A stretch of DNA of 37,041 bases from CBFHOS01 sp965657645 (lineage in GTDB: Bacteria; Pseudomonadota; Alphaproteobacteria; Puniceispirillales; Puniceispirillaceae). Under the pieces are notes generated by a model. The model saw only the letters and a program-made list of their open reading frames with translations, had not been told where the DNA came from and made no database searches. The DNA lies in the NCBI GenBank assembly GCA_965657645.1, contig CBFHOS010000019.1, forward strand, positions 1 through 37,041, read 5' to 3'. Made by a program: the position numbers and the translations under genes. Shown one piece after another: positions 7,216 to 16,138 of this stretch. The first letter of the stretch is position 1, and the number at the start of each line of letters is the position of its first letter.

Positions 7216-8445
7216 ATGAAGAAATTCACCTATAAAGGCAAGCAGCGCGGTAAGAAGGTCAAAGGCGAGCTAGAGATTGGCAGTATCGTCTCGGCCAAGC
7301 AAAAGCTGCGCTCTGACGGTATCCGCGAAATAACCATCAAAGAGATCAAGCCGAAGAAAAAATCGGCGCTGGATATTCAGATCACATGGGGTCCGTTTGG
7401 CTCTATCCCGCCAAAGGAAATCATGGTTTTCACTAAAAAGATCGCCACGATGATGCGGGCAGGCTTGCCCATTGTCGAGGCGATGGTATTGGTGGCGGCG
7501 CAGTCCACTAACCCTAATATGAAACGGGTTGCGACTGAGATGATTGACAAGCTGAATAATGGTGCGTCTCTCTCGGCGTCATTCCGCGAGCATAAGCGCC
7601 ATTTCGATAGTGTGTATCTAAACATGGTCGAGGCCGGAGAAATCTCGGGTAAGCTGGACGTGTTTCTCGATCGTCTGGTTGAAATGCTCGAAAAACAACA
7701 GGCGATTAAAGCCGGTATTAAATCAGCCCTGTTCTATCCGGTTACCCTCGTGGTGATTACCGTTTCTATTTCCTATTTCATGCTGACCAATGTGGTCCCG
7801 ACCTTTCAGGAAATGTACGAAGGTTTGGGCGCCGAATTGCCCGGACCGACCCAATCCATCGTTGATGCCAGTAACTGGATCCAAGATGGTGGCAATGTGA
7901 TGAATGTCATTGGCACGGTAACGGCTATCTGGCTTACCAACAAGACCCTGCATCGCTTTGTGCGCCCTTACCGCAAGATGAAATCTATCATTGCGCTTAA
8001 ATTGCCGCTGATTGGCGATATTATCGTCAAGGCAACGGTGGCGCGTATGTCACTATTAATGGCCAATCTTTTGGCCGCTGGTGTGTCGGTTATTGATACG
8101 CTAGAGGTGTCCAGCACGGTGTCGCAGAACGTCCAGTTTCTAGATGCGATGACCCGGATCAAACAAAAGATCACCACGGGCGCGCCGTTATCCCAGCTAT
8201 TTGGCAATGAAAAAGTGTTTCCCCTCGCCCTGTCGCAATTGATGGCGGTTGGCGAGCGCACTGGTAATATGGACGAAATGCTGACCTCTATCGCCAAATA
8301 TTATGAAGAAGAATTTACCGCCGTCGTCGATGGCCTCTCCACAATCATTGAACCGCTGATGATTGTATTTGTGGGTGCTATGATCGGGGTCATGGTGGTG
8401 GCGCTATATCTACCAATTTTCTCTGCTGGCGATGCTATTCGATGA
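7216..8445 (+). CDS. Inner-membrane platform protein (PilC/GspF family)
   Basis: This gene encodes 409 residues, the usual length of the family. Two T2SSF domains are visible: one begins near FTKKIATMMRAGLPIVEAM, the other near LPLIGDIIVKATVARMSLLMANLLAAG. There is a membrane helix after the first domain (about 171-195), another before the second, and a C-terminal one (MIVFVGAMIGVMVVALYLPIF). The repeated G-x-P/S-ll-x-a-gv pattern with VAAQST and GERTGNMDEML is characteristic. It is the inner-membrane protein that couples ATPase rotation to pilin addition. The ATG follows the ATPase stop by 3 bases, and the stop overlaps the adenylate cyclase start (ATGA at 8442-8445), so the three genes are probably translated together. 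Confidence 0.93.
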   Translation: MKKFTYKGKQRGKKVKGELEIGSIVSAKQKLRSDGIREITIKEIKPKKKSALDIQITWGPFGSIPPKEIMVFTKKIATMMRAGLPIVEAMVLVAAQSTNPNMKRVATEMIDKLNNGASLSASFREHKRHFDSVYLNMVEAGEISGKLDVFLDRLVEMLEKQQAIKAGIKSALFYPVTLVVITVSISYFMLTNVVPTFQEMYEGLGAELPGPTQSIVDASNWIQDGGNVMNVIGTVTAIWLTNKTLHRFVRPYRKMKSIIALKLPLIGDIIVKATVARMSLLMANLLAAGVSVIDTLEVSSTVSQNVQFLDAMTRIKQKITTGAPLSQLFGNEKVFPLALSQLMAVGERTGNMDEMLTSIAKYYEEEFTAVVDGLSTIIEPLMIVFVGAMIGVMVVALYLPIFSAGDAIR

Positions 8446-10571
8446 GACCTAACCTCGCATCCAGGTGGGTTTTATATGCAGTGGCCATTGTGCTGGCAAC
8501 GGTCAGCGCGATTATTGGGATTTTTGATATCGGCGGGGTTCATTCCAACACCCGCGATTTCAGTCTCGACATCTACACCAAGACAAAGCCGTTTGAGGGC
8601 GATCTGGACCTTGGAAAAAAGATGGTATTGGTCGATATCGACGAAACCACCTTGGCGCGATTTGGCCAATGGCCATGGCCGCGCCATTATATGGCCGTGA
8701 TGGTGCAGAATATCGGCCTTGCCGAGCCGCGGGTCATAGGCCTCGATATTTTGATGTCAGAGGATGACCGCTTTAACGCCGCCGCGATCGAAACCCTTGG
8801 CGGGTTGGAACAGGGCGCATTGGCAACGTCTCTACCTGATGGCGACGCGCAACTTGGCGAGATGCTGTCCTATACGCCGTCGGTGCTGGCCTTTGCCCTA
8901 TCCGATCAAAACAGTGCCAATCCAGTCTATAGCCCCGGCAGTGTTTCGGTGATTGGCTCTGCCTCACTGCCCGTTTTGGAATCCACCCATTTATTGTCAC
9001 CTGTGCCAAAGGTGGCGCAATCGCCTGGTGCTGGCTTTGTTAGTTTCGCCAGCACAAGAGACGCCGTGGTCCGTCACATGCCGATGGTCGCCCGATATGA
9101 AGGCCAAACATTGCCTTCGCTGTCACTTGAAATGCTGCGGGTGGCACAAGGGACAAATGGCCATGTTCTCAAACAGGCCTCTGATACCGGATCCGTAACC
9201 AACCAGATACGCAGTGGCGGGTTGATCCTAGAGCTAGACGAATTTGGCCGGATGCCGGTCTATCATGGTTATAGCGACAGGTTCACCACAGTATCGGCGA
9301 TTGATGTGCTGGAAGGGGTTGGCCTAGAGCGGTTGCGCAATGCCTTTGTGGTTATTGGTAGCTCGGCCAGCGGTCTTAAAGATATCCACGCAACCAATCT
9401 AGAAGCCGCCCTGCCCGGGGCGATGATACATTTGCACGTCATCCACCAGATCTTGAGCGGGTTAACATTACAATCGTCTTATCTGTATGATCTGGCAGAA
9501 ATAATCACCGCCTTTTTCATCGCGATAATTGTCGGCATTCTTGCAATCAACCTGCCGATCATTGCGGCGATCGGGGCGATTGTTTTGATTACTGGCGGCG
9601 TTATCTATGGCGAATTTATCCTGTTCACCGATTTCTATTATTTAACAAATGCGGTGTTTAGCACCTCCATGGTGTTGCTATGCGGCAGTTTGGTGTTAAT
9701 CGCGCAGGCCATAAGCGATGAGATGGCGCGGCGTAATCTGCGCGGTGCATTCGGCCAATATCTGGCGCCAGAGATGGTAAAGCAGATCGAGGTCAGCCGC
9801 ACCTCACCAGAACTAGGCGGTACCACCAGTGACATTTCGGTAATGTTCATGGATGTTCGCGGCTTTACCGCCCTATCCGAACGCTTGGCCGATAAACCGC
9901 ATGAATTGACCCAGATTATCAATCTCATTCTGGACGAGGCAACCAATGTGATCATGGATCATGGCGGCACTTTGGATAAATACATCGGTGATGCGGTGAT
10001 GGCCTTTTGGAATGCCCCCTTGCCGCAATATGATCATCACCGCCGCGCTGTTGATGCCGCAATTGCGCTACAGGCGCATGTGCCAGTGATTAACCAGCGC
10101 CTTGAACAAATGATGGGGGATGCATGGTCCGGCGGTCCAATTGCAATCGGCGTGGGTGTTGCCAGTGGTAAAGCGGTTGTCGGTAATTTTGGCTCTAAAA
10201 AGCGGCTGTCCTATTCAGTCGTTGGTGATGTTGTCAATCTCGCCGCGCGTCTTGAACCTTTTAGCAAGCAAACCGGCCTGCCATTGGCATTTTCTGAGAC
10301 TATCGCATTGGCGTCACAACATCCTGACCTGATTAAATTAAACGACATTTCGATTAGCGGCCGTGGCGCCACCGAGGCTGTTTACAGTTATCTGCCGTTG
10401 CCCGAAACAACGCGGACCCAGCATGATTCCATGCTGGCGGAGTTGTTAAACGACAATCTATCCGGCGTTACTCGCTCACTAACTGTGCTTGAAAAAGCCA
10501 CTGATTACCCAGAAAGCCTGATAACCTATTACAGCGAGCAACAGGCAGCCGGCAAATCTGACCAGGTCTGA
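8442..10571 (+). CDS. CHASE2-domain class III adenylate cyclase
   Basis: This gene encodes 709 residues. It has an N-terminal membrane helix (about 8-28), an extracytoplasmic CHASE2 sensor domain (about 30-335; LVDIDETTLARFGQWPWPR is typical), three closely spaced helices (about 345-420) and a C-terminal class III cyclase domain (from about 460). Catalytic residues visible are metal-binding D471 (MFMDVRGF) and D517 (KYIGDAVMAFW), adenine-contacting K513, a serine (S592) where cyclases usually have Thr or Asp, N599, and R603 (NLAARLE). Lys plus a small polar residue points to cAMP rather than cGMP. The start overlaps the stop of the PilC-like gene by ATGA, so the cyclase is likely made with the pilus machine. 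The signal sensed by CHASE2 is unknown. The stop codon lies inside a 10-base tandem repeat. Confidence 0.92.
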   Translation: MRPNLASRWVLYAVAIVLATVSAIIGIFDIGGVHSNTRDFSLDIYTKTKPFEGDLDLGKKMVLVDIDETTLARFGQWPWPRHYMAVMVQNIGLAEPRVIGLDILMSEDDRFNAAAIETLGGLEQGALATSLPDGDAQLGEMLSYTPSVLAFALSDQNSANPVYSPGSVSVIGSASLPVLESTHLLSPVPKVAQSPGAGFVSFASTRDAVVRHMPMVARYEGQTLPSLSLEMLRVAQGTNGHVLKQASDTGSVTNQIRSGGLILELDEFGRMPVYHGYSDRFTTVSAIDVLEGVGLERLRNAFVVIGSSASGLKDIHATNLEAALPGAMIHLHVIHQILSGLTLQSSYLYDLAEIITAFFIAIIVGILAINLPIIAAIGAIVLITGGVIYGEFILFTDFYYLTNAVFSTSMVLLCGSLVLIAQAISDEMARRNLRGAFGQYLAPEMVKQIEVSRTSPELGGTTSDISVMFMDVRGFTALSERLADKPHELTQIINLILDEATNVIMDHGGTLDKYIGDAVMAFWNAPLPQYDHHRRAVDAAIALQAHVPVINQRLEQMMGDAWSGGPIAIGVGVASGKAVVGNFGSKKRLSYSVVGDVVNLAARLEPFSKQTGLPLAFSETIALASQHPDLIKLNDISISGRGATEAVYSYLPLPETTRTQHDSMLAELLNDNLSGVTRSLTVLEKATDYPESLITYYSEQQAAGKSDQV

Positions 10572-10600
10572 CCAGGTCTGACTAGGTCTGGCTATGTCTG
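10561..10600. repeat. 10-base tandem repeat over two convergent stop codons
   Basis: Four 10-base units: ACCAGGTCTG twice, then ACTAGGTCTG and GCTATGTCTG. The array contains the TGA of the cyclase gene (10569-10571, + strand) and the TAG of the transglutaminase-like gene (10582-10584, - strand). Repeat changes would alter one or both C-termini. Confidence 0.88.
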
Positions 10601-12597
10601 GCCAAAACCTTGTTGGTTTGTTTGATCATGGCGCTAACATCATCCACGCTTAATTTGGTATGCGGGCTGAAACGCCACTCGGTAAGGCTCTTGGCGAGCT
10701 TGTCTATTATGGCGATGGCCTCATCTGGCTGGTCCAGCCTTTCCCCAACATTCCGGCTAGCACGATGGGCGAGGCTAATCAGGGTTTCGCCATTAGCCCG
10801 CATGTGACCGCCCAAAAATGGTGCAAGGGTCTTTTCAAACCGGATTTCCAACCGGCGAATACGGCTTTTCCGCTTGGTCCATAGAACAATCATGCCAAGC
10901 ACAATCACACTGGTCAGGCCAAGCGACAGCACCAGAATAATCAGCGCGGTATAATCGGCCTTTGGCCCGTCGGAATTGGCATCATCCTGACCATATTCCA
11001 TGATCGCAAGCGTTAGGCGGGTGTTGAGCGCCTCGGCCCAATCACTCGCCATGCCGAGACGTTGCCAGAATGACAAATTGCCCGCCTGCACGCCCTCATT
11101 ACGCATTTGCAGAGCACCGGCATTTAACTCGAATTGCTGGATATTGGCGTTGCTCATCACCCCTAATGTGGGATCAATGCGTTGCCAATTTCCACTATCT
11201 GGGCGGGCCTCTACCCACGCATGCGCATCGGCATTGCCGATTGTCCAAAACCCACCATAGGGGTTCCACTCACCGCCAAGATAGCCAACCACGACATTGG
11301 CCTCGATCCCCGCCGCCCGTAAAATAGTCGCCATCGCCGTTGCAAAATAACTGCAATAGCCCGATTTGCCGTCAAAGAAAAACCGATCCAGCGCGTTGGT
11401 AACCGGCAATGAAACTTTTGTGTCATAGGAAAATTCATCGCTAAACCGGCGCATTACCATGGCGATAAAATCGGCGTCATTACTGAATTGCGGTCGGGTC
11501 GATTTGGCCCATTGCACTAGCGCCGGATTGGCCCCTGACAATAATTTGTTCTGCCGTTTATCCTGATCGGCATCGTTCAAATCAGGCGCATTATCTGCCC
11601 CCGCAACCCGCGCCCGCCGTGGATTGGCGAGCCGCCCTGCAATTGCCTCACCCCAGCGTGAATAGCGAATTTCGCTTTGCCAACCCGCTGGCCAGCCGGG
11701 GATCGGCAACACGCTCATATCATGGGTGTCGGCCAGAATTGTGTATTTATGCACCGATGGATGCGCCGCTACATTTGCCGAAACCTGATTGCTGCGCGAC
11801 AAGGACCGGCGCCATTTTCCGCCGGCTTCTTCATTTAGAACAAACACCCGCCAGTAACGCGGGCGGTTATCATCGGCCACATCCGGCACTGCCTTAAAGG
11901 CTATTTGCGTATCGGCTAACAGATCGCTCATACCACCCGGCGTGACCTCATCAACCAGCGCGATCTGTTGTTTCGCATCGGCAAACCCCGGAATAAAACC
12001 GGTATCAATGCGCGGTACCAAGGTGAATAGGGCAACAATGACTGCGGCAATAATTGTCGACACACCCAGCACAGGCAACCAGCGCAAGGAAATGGTTTCC
12101 AACCGAAATCCCGTTAGCGCCATGCAATACCATAACAAAAAGCTAAGCAGCCAAATCACCAGCAACAACAGCACAACGAATTGAATTTGATAGATAAATA
12201 CCGCACCAACCAAGAATATCGTTGGCGTTAGCCCAGCCGGTGAGAGGGCGCGGTGATCCTGTTCGCTATCCAACCGCCATGTCATCGGCAGTAATGCAAT
12301 CAGGATAAGAATAAAGAAATCGGCCGAACGCACGGGCACAAGCGACACCGCCCCGCCGATTAACAAGGCGATCATAACGAGCTGAACCAGCCAGTTTTGC
12401 CAGCGTTGGGTTATGAGCGAAACCGCCAGCGAAGCGATCCAGAATCCACCAAGGAACCAGCCTATTTCGTTCGCCAACACCGCAACCAAAGGGGCCTGCC
12501 ACAAAGCCGTCTTTAACGGCACGCCAGCCGGACTTGCCAGAAACTGGCTAAATCCGCGGTTATTGATTGCGGGGGCATCAGGCAAGAGCGAGGGCAT
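10582..12597 (-). CDS. Membrane transglutaminase-like protein (TgpA type: DUF3488, transglutaminase core)
   Basis: The protein has about 671 residues from the ATG at 12595-12597; a TTG lies directly before it, but an AAAGG is well placed for the ATG. About six N-terminal membrane helices fill residues 25-200 (DUF3488). A periplasmic transglutaminase core follows, with catalytic Cys416 (GYCSYFA), His460 (DAHAWVEA) and Asp476 (RIDPT), counted from the TTG. A further helix at about 553-575 and a cytoplasmic tail (DUF4129-like) end the protein. Members of this family are usually encoded with a MoxR ATPase and a DUF58 protein, as here, and in Pseudomonas TgpA is essential for viability. The cellular substrate is not established. 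The start overlaps the end of the DUF58 gene by 20 bases. Confidence 0.88.
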   Translation of the reverse strand: MPSLLPDAPAINNRGFSQFLASPAGVPLKTALWQAPLVAVLANEIGWFLGGFWIASLAVSLITQRWQNWLVQLVMIALLIGGAVSLVPVRSADFFILILIALLPMTWRLDSEQDHRALSPAGLTPTIFLVGAVFIYQIQFVVLLLLVIWLLSFLLWYCMALTGFRLETISLRWLPVLGVSTIIAAVIVALFTLVPRIDTGFIPGFADAKQQIALVDEVTPGGMSDLLADTQIAFKAVPDVADDNRPRYWRVFVLNEEAGGKWRRSLSRSNQVSANVAAHPSVHKYTILADTHDMSVLPIPGWPAGWQSEIRYSRWGEAIAGRLANPRRARVAGADNAPDLNDADQDKRQNKLLSGANPALVQWAKSTRPQFSNDADFIAMVMRRFSDEFSYDTKVSLPVTNALDRFFFDGKSGYCSYFATAMATILRAAGIEANVVVGYLGGEWNPYGGFWTIGNADAHAWVEARPDSGNWQRIDPTLGVMSNANIQQFELNAGALQMRNEGVQAGNLSFWQRLGMASDWAEALNTRLTLAIMEYGQDDANSDGPKADYTALIILVLSLGLTSVIVLGMIVLWTKRKSRIRRLEIRFEKTLAPFLGGHMRANGETLISLAHRASRNVGERLDQPDEAIAIIDKLAKSLTEWRFSPHTKLSVDDVSAMIKQTNKVLARHSQT

Positions 12598-13486
12598 CAA
12601 GCACCTTTCCGACTGATTGCGGGTCTACATGCCGCAATTCCATCCCATGCATCCGAAAGTGAAATGACCGACCGGCGCGTGCCGCACGCAACACCGCCGC
12701 CGATAGCGCCGATAGCGCCTGTTCATGGCCAAGATGCGCAACCAGCTCATAGGATATATCAAGCACATCACCGCCGCTGCGATCGCCTGTCTTTTCCATC
12801 AACCGGTCGGTCGCCGCATATTGTTTCCAGCTAATCCGTGTCTCTGGCGTTCCCTCTACCCAATCCTGCAAGCTATCAGCCCCATCACTGTCATTGCCCT
12901 CATCCTGTCCGCGATTGGCTATCCCGCTAAGCAAGGCCCGCGCCGCCGCGTAATCTGGCTTGGGGGCAACCAACACATTCTGCGGTGAAATCCACGCCCA
13001 TGCGCGGGTGAGGCCAAAGGGAAACATCGTGCTAAGGCGCACCAAAGGCAGAGGATGAAGACCGCGGCTTGTGGGTGAAAAGGCGAGCGCATGCCGATTG
13101 GTGAAATCGGTCGGCACCTCGCCTGATCCGGTATCTAAATAAATATCATAGGCCGTTTTTGGCCCGCTCATTTCAAGGGCAAACATCACCGTCTCACCGG
13201 CAACAATTTGGCCGGAATGCATCGCCCTTAGACCCAATCCGCGCAGATTCTCGCCAGCCCATAACAATGACAAAACGAAAATCACAAACAGCGCGATCGC
13301 CATCAATAACAGCATATTATTCTGGATCCGCACGGCAATCGCAAAGACCCCCAAAATGGCAATGGAAACCATCAACCCATGGCGTGTGGGCAGAACAAAC
13401 ACCCGCCGCATCGAGACTGTAAAACTCGCACGCTTGCGCCGTGATGACAGGGCGCGCGATATTTTGTCGGACCAGCGCATTGGCAC
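12578..13486 (-). CDS. DUF58-domain membrane protein
   Basis: This gene encodes 302 residues. The start is GTG at 13486, immediately after the moxR-like stop; an ATG two codons in (13480) is an alternative. Two closely spaced membrane helices (about 38-53 and 57-76) are followed by a beta-rich segment and the DUF58 region, with the hallmark WVEGTPETRISWKQYAATDRL in the place of the usual R-x-Y-x-x-GD-x-R-x-I-x-W motif. DUF58 proteins have a von Willebrand factor A-like fold and nearly always sit beside MoxR ATPases. They probably act with them in assembling or activating envelope complexes. The gene lies between the MoxR-like and transglutaminase-like genes without gaps, so the three form one operon. 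Confidence 0.88.
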   Translation of the reverse strand: MPMRWSDKISRALSSRRKRASFTVSMRRVFVLPTRHGLMVSIAILGVFAIAVRIQNNMLLLMAIALFVIFVLSLLWAGENLRGLGLRAMHSGQIVAGETVMFALEMSGPKTAYDIYLDTGSGEVPTDFTNRHALAFSPTSRGLHPLPLVRLSTMFPFGLTRAWAWISPQNVLVAPKPDYAAARALLSGIANRGQDEGNDSDGADSLQDWVEGTPETRISWKQYAATDRLMEKTGDRSGGDVLDISYELVAHLGHEQALSALSAAVLRAARAGRSFHFRMHGMELRHVDPQSVGKVLDALALA

Positions 13487-14554
13487 CTAGGGAAGATCAG
13501 TTCTGGCAATGGCGCTTGTAATCAGCTCTGCCTTTGCACCTGGCTCCACCCGCGTCATGCGGTGGCGCACAGCCGGTGCAAACATCGCCTGCACATCATC
13601 AGGCGCTACAAAATCACGTCCCTTTACCACCGCATGGGCTTGGGCTAGGCCGAGCAATTGCGAGCGAAAACGCACCGATAGGCTTATCGGGGTCAGGCTT
13701 TCCAGCATATCGGAAAGGCGCAGAATATACCCCATCACCGGCGCACCAGCGACAATCTGCCGGACATAGGATTGCAGGTTCAAAAACTCTTCGGTATCGA
13801 TCACTGGCATCAAGGCGTCCGGCGCCGCGTTTTGGCGCCCCGCCAGAATATCCAGCTGGGTGGCATGATCAGGCCGGCCAATATCCATCGATAATGAAAA
13901 CCGGTCGAGCTGGCTCTCCGGCAGGTCAAAAGTGCCAATCTGTTCAGCCGGATTCTGCGTCGCGATGACGAGAAACGGCTTTGGCAAATCCAGCGTATCC
14001 TTATCGATTGTAACCTTGCGCTCTTCCATCGCCTGCAATAGCGCAGACTGGGTCTTTGACGGGGCACGGTTGAGTTCATCCGCCAGCAATAGCTGGGTGA
14101 AAACAGGCCCTTTGCGCAGGACGAATTGTCCGGTATCACGATCAAAAATAGACAGGCCAGTGATATCAGCGGGAAGCAGATCATTGGTGCATTGGACACG
14201 TTTGAAATCGAGCCCTAGCACCTGTGCCACACTGGCAGATAACGAGGTCTTGCCGCTTCCCGGCGTGTCCTCGATCAACAAATGACCGTCAGCCAGCACA
14301 CAGATAAGCGCCATTTCAATGGCCGCATCACGGCCCAAAAACACCGTGCCAACCGCGTCAATTACCCGGCCAAGCAAAGCCGTAACATCACCGATTGCCA
14401 TAGCCGTGCCCACTGTGGTCGAGCCTGCAACAGAGGAGATGACAGTTTCGCCTTTTACCGAGGAATTTGCTTGGGTCACGCTTTTATCCTTTTTGAAATC
14501 AACCACACATCCGCCAACAGATTTACCATCCGACGATATGCTGATCCGCATCAT
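13487..14554 (-). CDS. MoxR-family AAA+ ATPase
   Basis: This gene encodes 355 residues. Walker A is at about 96-104 (DTPGSGKTS), Walker B is LLLADELNRAP, and the sensor region ATQNPAEQIGTFDLPESQLDRF is close to the MoxR consensus. The C-terminal lid ends with RHRMTRVEPGA. About 50 residues before the AAA core have no family match and are rich in Ser, Thr, Val and Gly, so a later start is possible. MoxR ATPases are chaperone-like and help assemble metal-containing or cell-envelope protein complexes. It is the first gene of the moxR-DUF58-transglutaminase operon, which runs leftward from a gap of about 240 bases. Confidence 0.92.
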   Translation of the reverse strand: MMRISISSDGKSVGGCVVDFKKDKSVTQANSSVKGETVISSVAGSTTVGTAMAIGDVTALLGRVIDAVGTVFLGRDAAIEMALICVLADGHLLIEDTPGSGKTSLSASVAQVLGLDFKRVQCTNDLLPADITGLSIFDRDTGQFVLRKGPVFTQLLLADELNRAPSKTQSALLQAMEERKVTIDKDTLDLPKPFLVIATQNPAEQIGTFDLPESQLDRFSLSMDIGRPDHATQLDILAGRQNAAPDALMPVIDTEEFLNLQSYVRQIVAGAPVMGYILRLSDMLESLTPISLSVRFRSQLLGLAQAHAVVKGRDFVAPDDVQAMFAPAVRHRMTRVEPGAKAELITSAIARTDLP

Positions 14555-14646
14555 ATCTAAAACAACGAATAATCTATATTAAATATTTATAATTTACTGC
14601 AAGCCACAGCATGTCACCGAGTGGTAAATTTTTAGCTCGGATAATT

Positions 14647-14706
14647 GGCTGGGATAGTTAGCTGGGAACTGGGCTGGGATCTGGGCTGGGATATGGGGCT
14701 GGGCGG
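14647..14706. repeat. Degenerate GGCTGGGA tandem repeat in an intergenic region
   Basis: Five imperfect units of 10-14 bases, each containing GCTGGG, start near 14647, 14661, 14671, 14683 and 14695. The middle two (GGGCTGGGATCT and GGGCTGGGATAT) differ by one base. The array lies between the divergent MoxR and HD-domain genes, so it falls in a region that should hold promoters for both. I see no other gene in 14555-14792. Confidence 0.75.
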
Positions 14707-14792
14707 TTGACCAACCCCCATCATCGCGGCACTATGATGTGACCGCTGGAGACCTACCAGCGACCGTTATTAGCAGGGAATGGGAGAGCGGC

Positions 14793-15368
14793 ATGGAAGT
14801 GGTTAGCTTTAGCCGGATGGATGAAGGGACGCCGGAGGATTATGCCTATTTGAACAAATTGGAAGACGAATTTGTTGACGCCCTCCCCGACCGTTTGCTC
14901 GAGGCTCTTGAAGGGTTACGCAACTCTCTCGGCGGCTATAAAATCGATCGGCTAGACCATTCATTGCAGTCGGCGACAAGGGCCGAGGATGATGGTGCCG
15001 ATATAGAAATGATTGTCGCCGCGCTCATTCATGATCTGGGCGATGATCTGGCCCCGATGAACCATTCGCAGATGGCGGCGGCGATTATCCGCCCCTATGT
15101 GCGCGCCGAGGTAACATGGATCATCGAACATCACGGCATTTTCCAGATGTATTATTACGGCGATGCGATGGGCGTAAACAAAGACGAGCGCGAGCGTTAT
15201 CGCGGCCATAAATGGTTTGATAGCTGTGAGAAATTCTGTGGCGCATGGGACCAGCGGGCGTTTGATCCGGACTATCCAACCAAGCCGCTGTCACATTTTG
15301 AGCCAATGTTGCGCGAGATATTCTCCCGCCCTCCATTTGACCCCGCGATTATCGGCGAAACCGCCTAG
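14793..15368 (+). CDS. HD-domain protein resembling PhnZ/TmpB-type diiron oxygenases
   Basis: I place the start at ATG 14793 (191 residues) because GGGAGAG lies 4 bases upstream; a GTG at 14741 is in another position and the longer GTG-start frame (14739) lacks a good site. HD metal ligands are visible: H56 (DHSLQ), H80-D81 (ALIHDLGD), H91 (MNHSQ), H113/H114 (EHHGIFQ) and D153 (AWDQRAFD). The 24-residue gap between the first His and the HD pair, and the GGY-x-x-D-x-x-DHSLQ-x-A lead-in, resemble PhnZ and related mixed-valence diiron oxygenases such as TmpB and MIOX. Those enzymes cleave phosphonates or inositol. The HD fold is certain; oxygenase activity and substrate are inference, and a phosphohydrolase remains possible. 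An SDR gene follows after 43 bases. Confidence 0.8.
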   Translation: MEVVSFSRMDEGTPEDYAYLNKLEDEFVDALPDRLLEALEGLRNSLGGYKIDRLDHSLQSATRAEDDGADIEMIVAALIHDLGDDLAPMNHSQMAAAIIRPYVRAEVTWIIEHHGIFQMYYYGDAMGVNKDERERYRGHKWFDSCEKFCGAWDQRAFDPDYPTKPLSHFEPMLREIFSRPPFDPAIIGETA

Positions 15369-15411
15369 CATACCCACCCCCTCACCAGCCTGATCAGGCA
15401 AGGATAACATA

Positions 15412-16122
15412 ATGACCACCCGTATAATGATTACCGGCGCAAATCGCGGCATTGGATTACAAATGACAAAACAGGCGGCAGAGCGCGGCGATGAGGTCAT
15501 TGCGGCCTGTCGTGCACCGCTCGAGGCCGCAGAGCTTACAGCGTTGGCGAAAGAGCATGAAAATGTCACTGTTCTTGGGCTGGACGTCACCGTAGAGCGT
15601 GATGTCAAATCGGTTGCCAAGGGGATGAGCCGCCCGATTGATCTATTGATCTGTAATGCCGGTGTTCTTATTGGGCGTGGTGGATTGACCGATCCGGCAC
15701 AGGATAGCCAAGCCGTTGAAGCGGCGTTAATGACCAATGTTGCCGGTGTATTTTTCACCGCCCGTCATTTCCTCGCCAATGTAAAAGCCGGCGCTAGCGA
15801 GCGCGGCGGCAACCCCGGCAAAATTTGCATCCTGTCATCACAGATGGGTAGCTCCGAGCGGTCTGGCTCAAGCGCGATTATGTACCGCGCCTCAAAAGCC
15901 GCCGCGACCAATCTAGCCCGCTCTATGGCGGTTGAACTAGAGGTCGATAATATCGCTGTTGGGGCCTATCATCCGGGCTGGGTTCGCACCGATATGGGCG
16001 GTTCAGGCGCGGCCATCGACCCATCAGAAAGCGCCGCCGGATTGCTATCCCGCTTTGCCGCCCTATCAATGGCAAGCACCGGCATTTTCGAAGATTACAA
16101 AGGCGACACCATCCCGTTTTAG
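15412..16122 (+). CDS. Short-chain dehydrogenase/reductase
   Basis: This gene encodes 236 residues. The nucleotide-binding motif TGANRGIG is at 8-15, CNAG at 81-84, the catalytic serine at about 142-143 (LSSQMG), and the YxxxK pair is Y158 and K162 (YRASK). HPGWVRTDMGG near the C-terminus is typical of the C-factor/sniffer-like SDR group. The substrate cannot be read from the sequence. The ATG has an AAGGA about 8 bases upstream. It follows the HD-domain gene by 43 bases on the same strand and is probably co-transcribed, so the pair might act on a common substrate. The convergent sirtuin gene begins to overlap in transcription 16 bases after its stop. Confidence 0.92.
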   Translation: MTTRIMITGANRGIGLQMTKQAAERGDEVIAACRAPLEAAELTALAKEHENVTVLGLDVTVERDVKSVAKGMSRPIDLLICNAGVLIGRGGLTDPAQDSQAVEAALMTNVAGVFFTARHFLANVKAGASERGGNPGKICILSSQMGSSERSGSSAIMYRASKAAATNLARSMAVELEVDNIAVGAYHPGWVRTDMGGSGAAIDPSESAAGLLSRFAALSMASTGIFEDYKGDTIPF

Positions 16123-16138
16123 GTAGCGGAGTAGCCCC

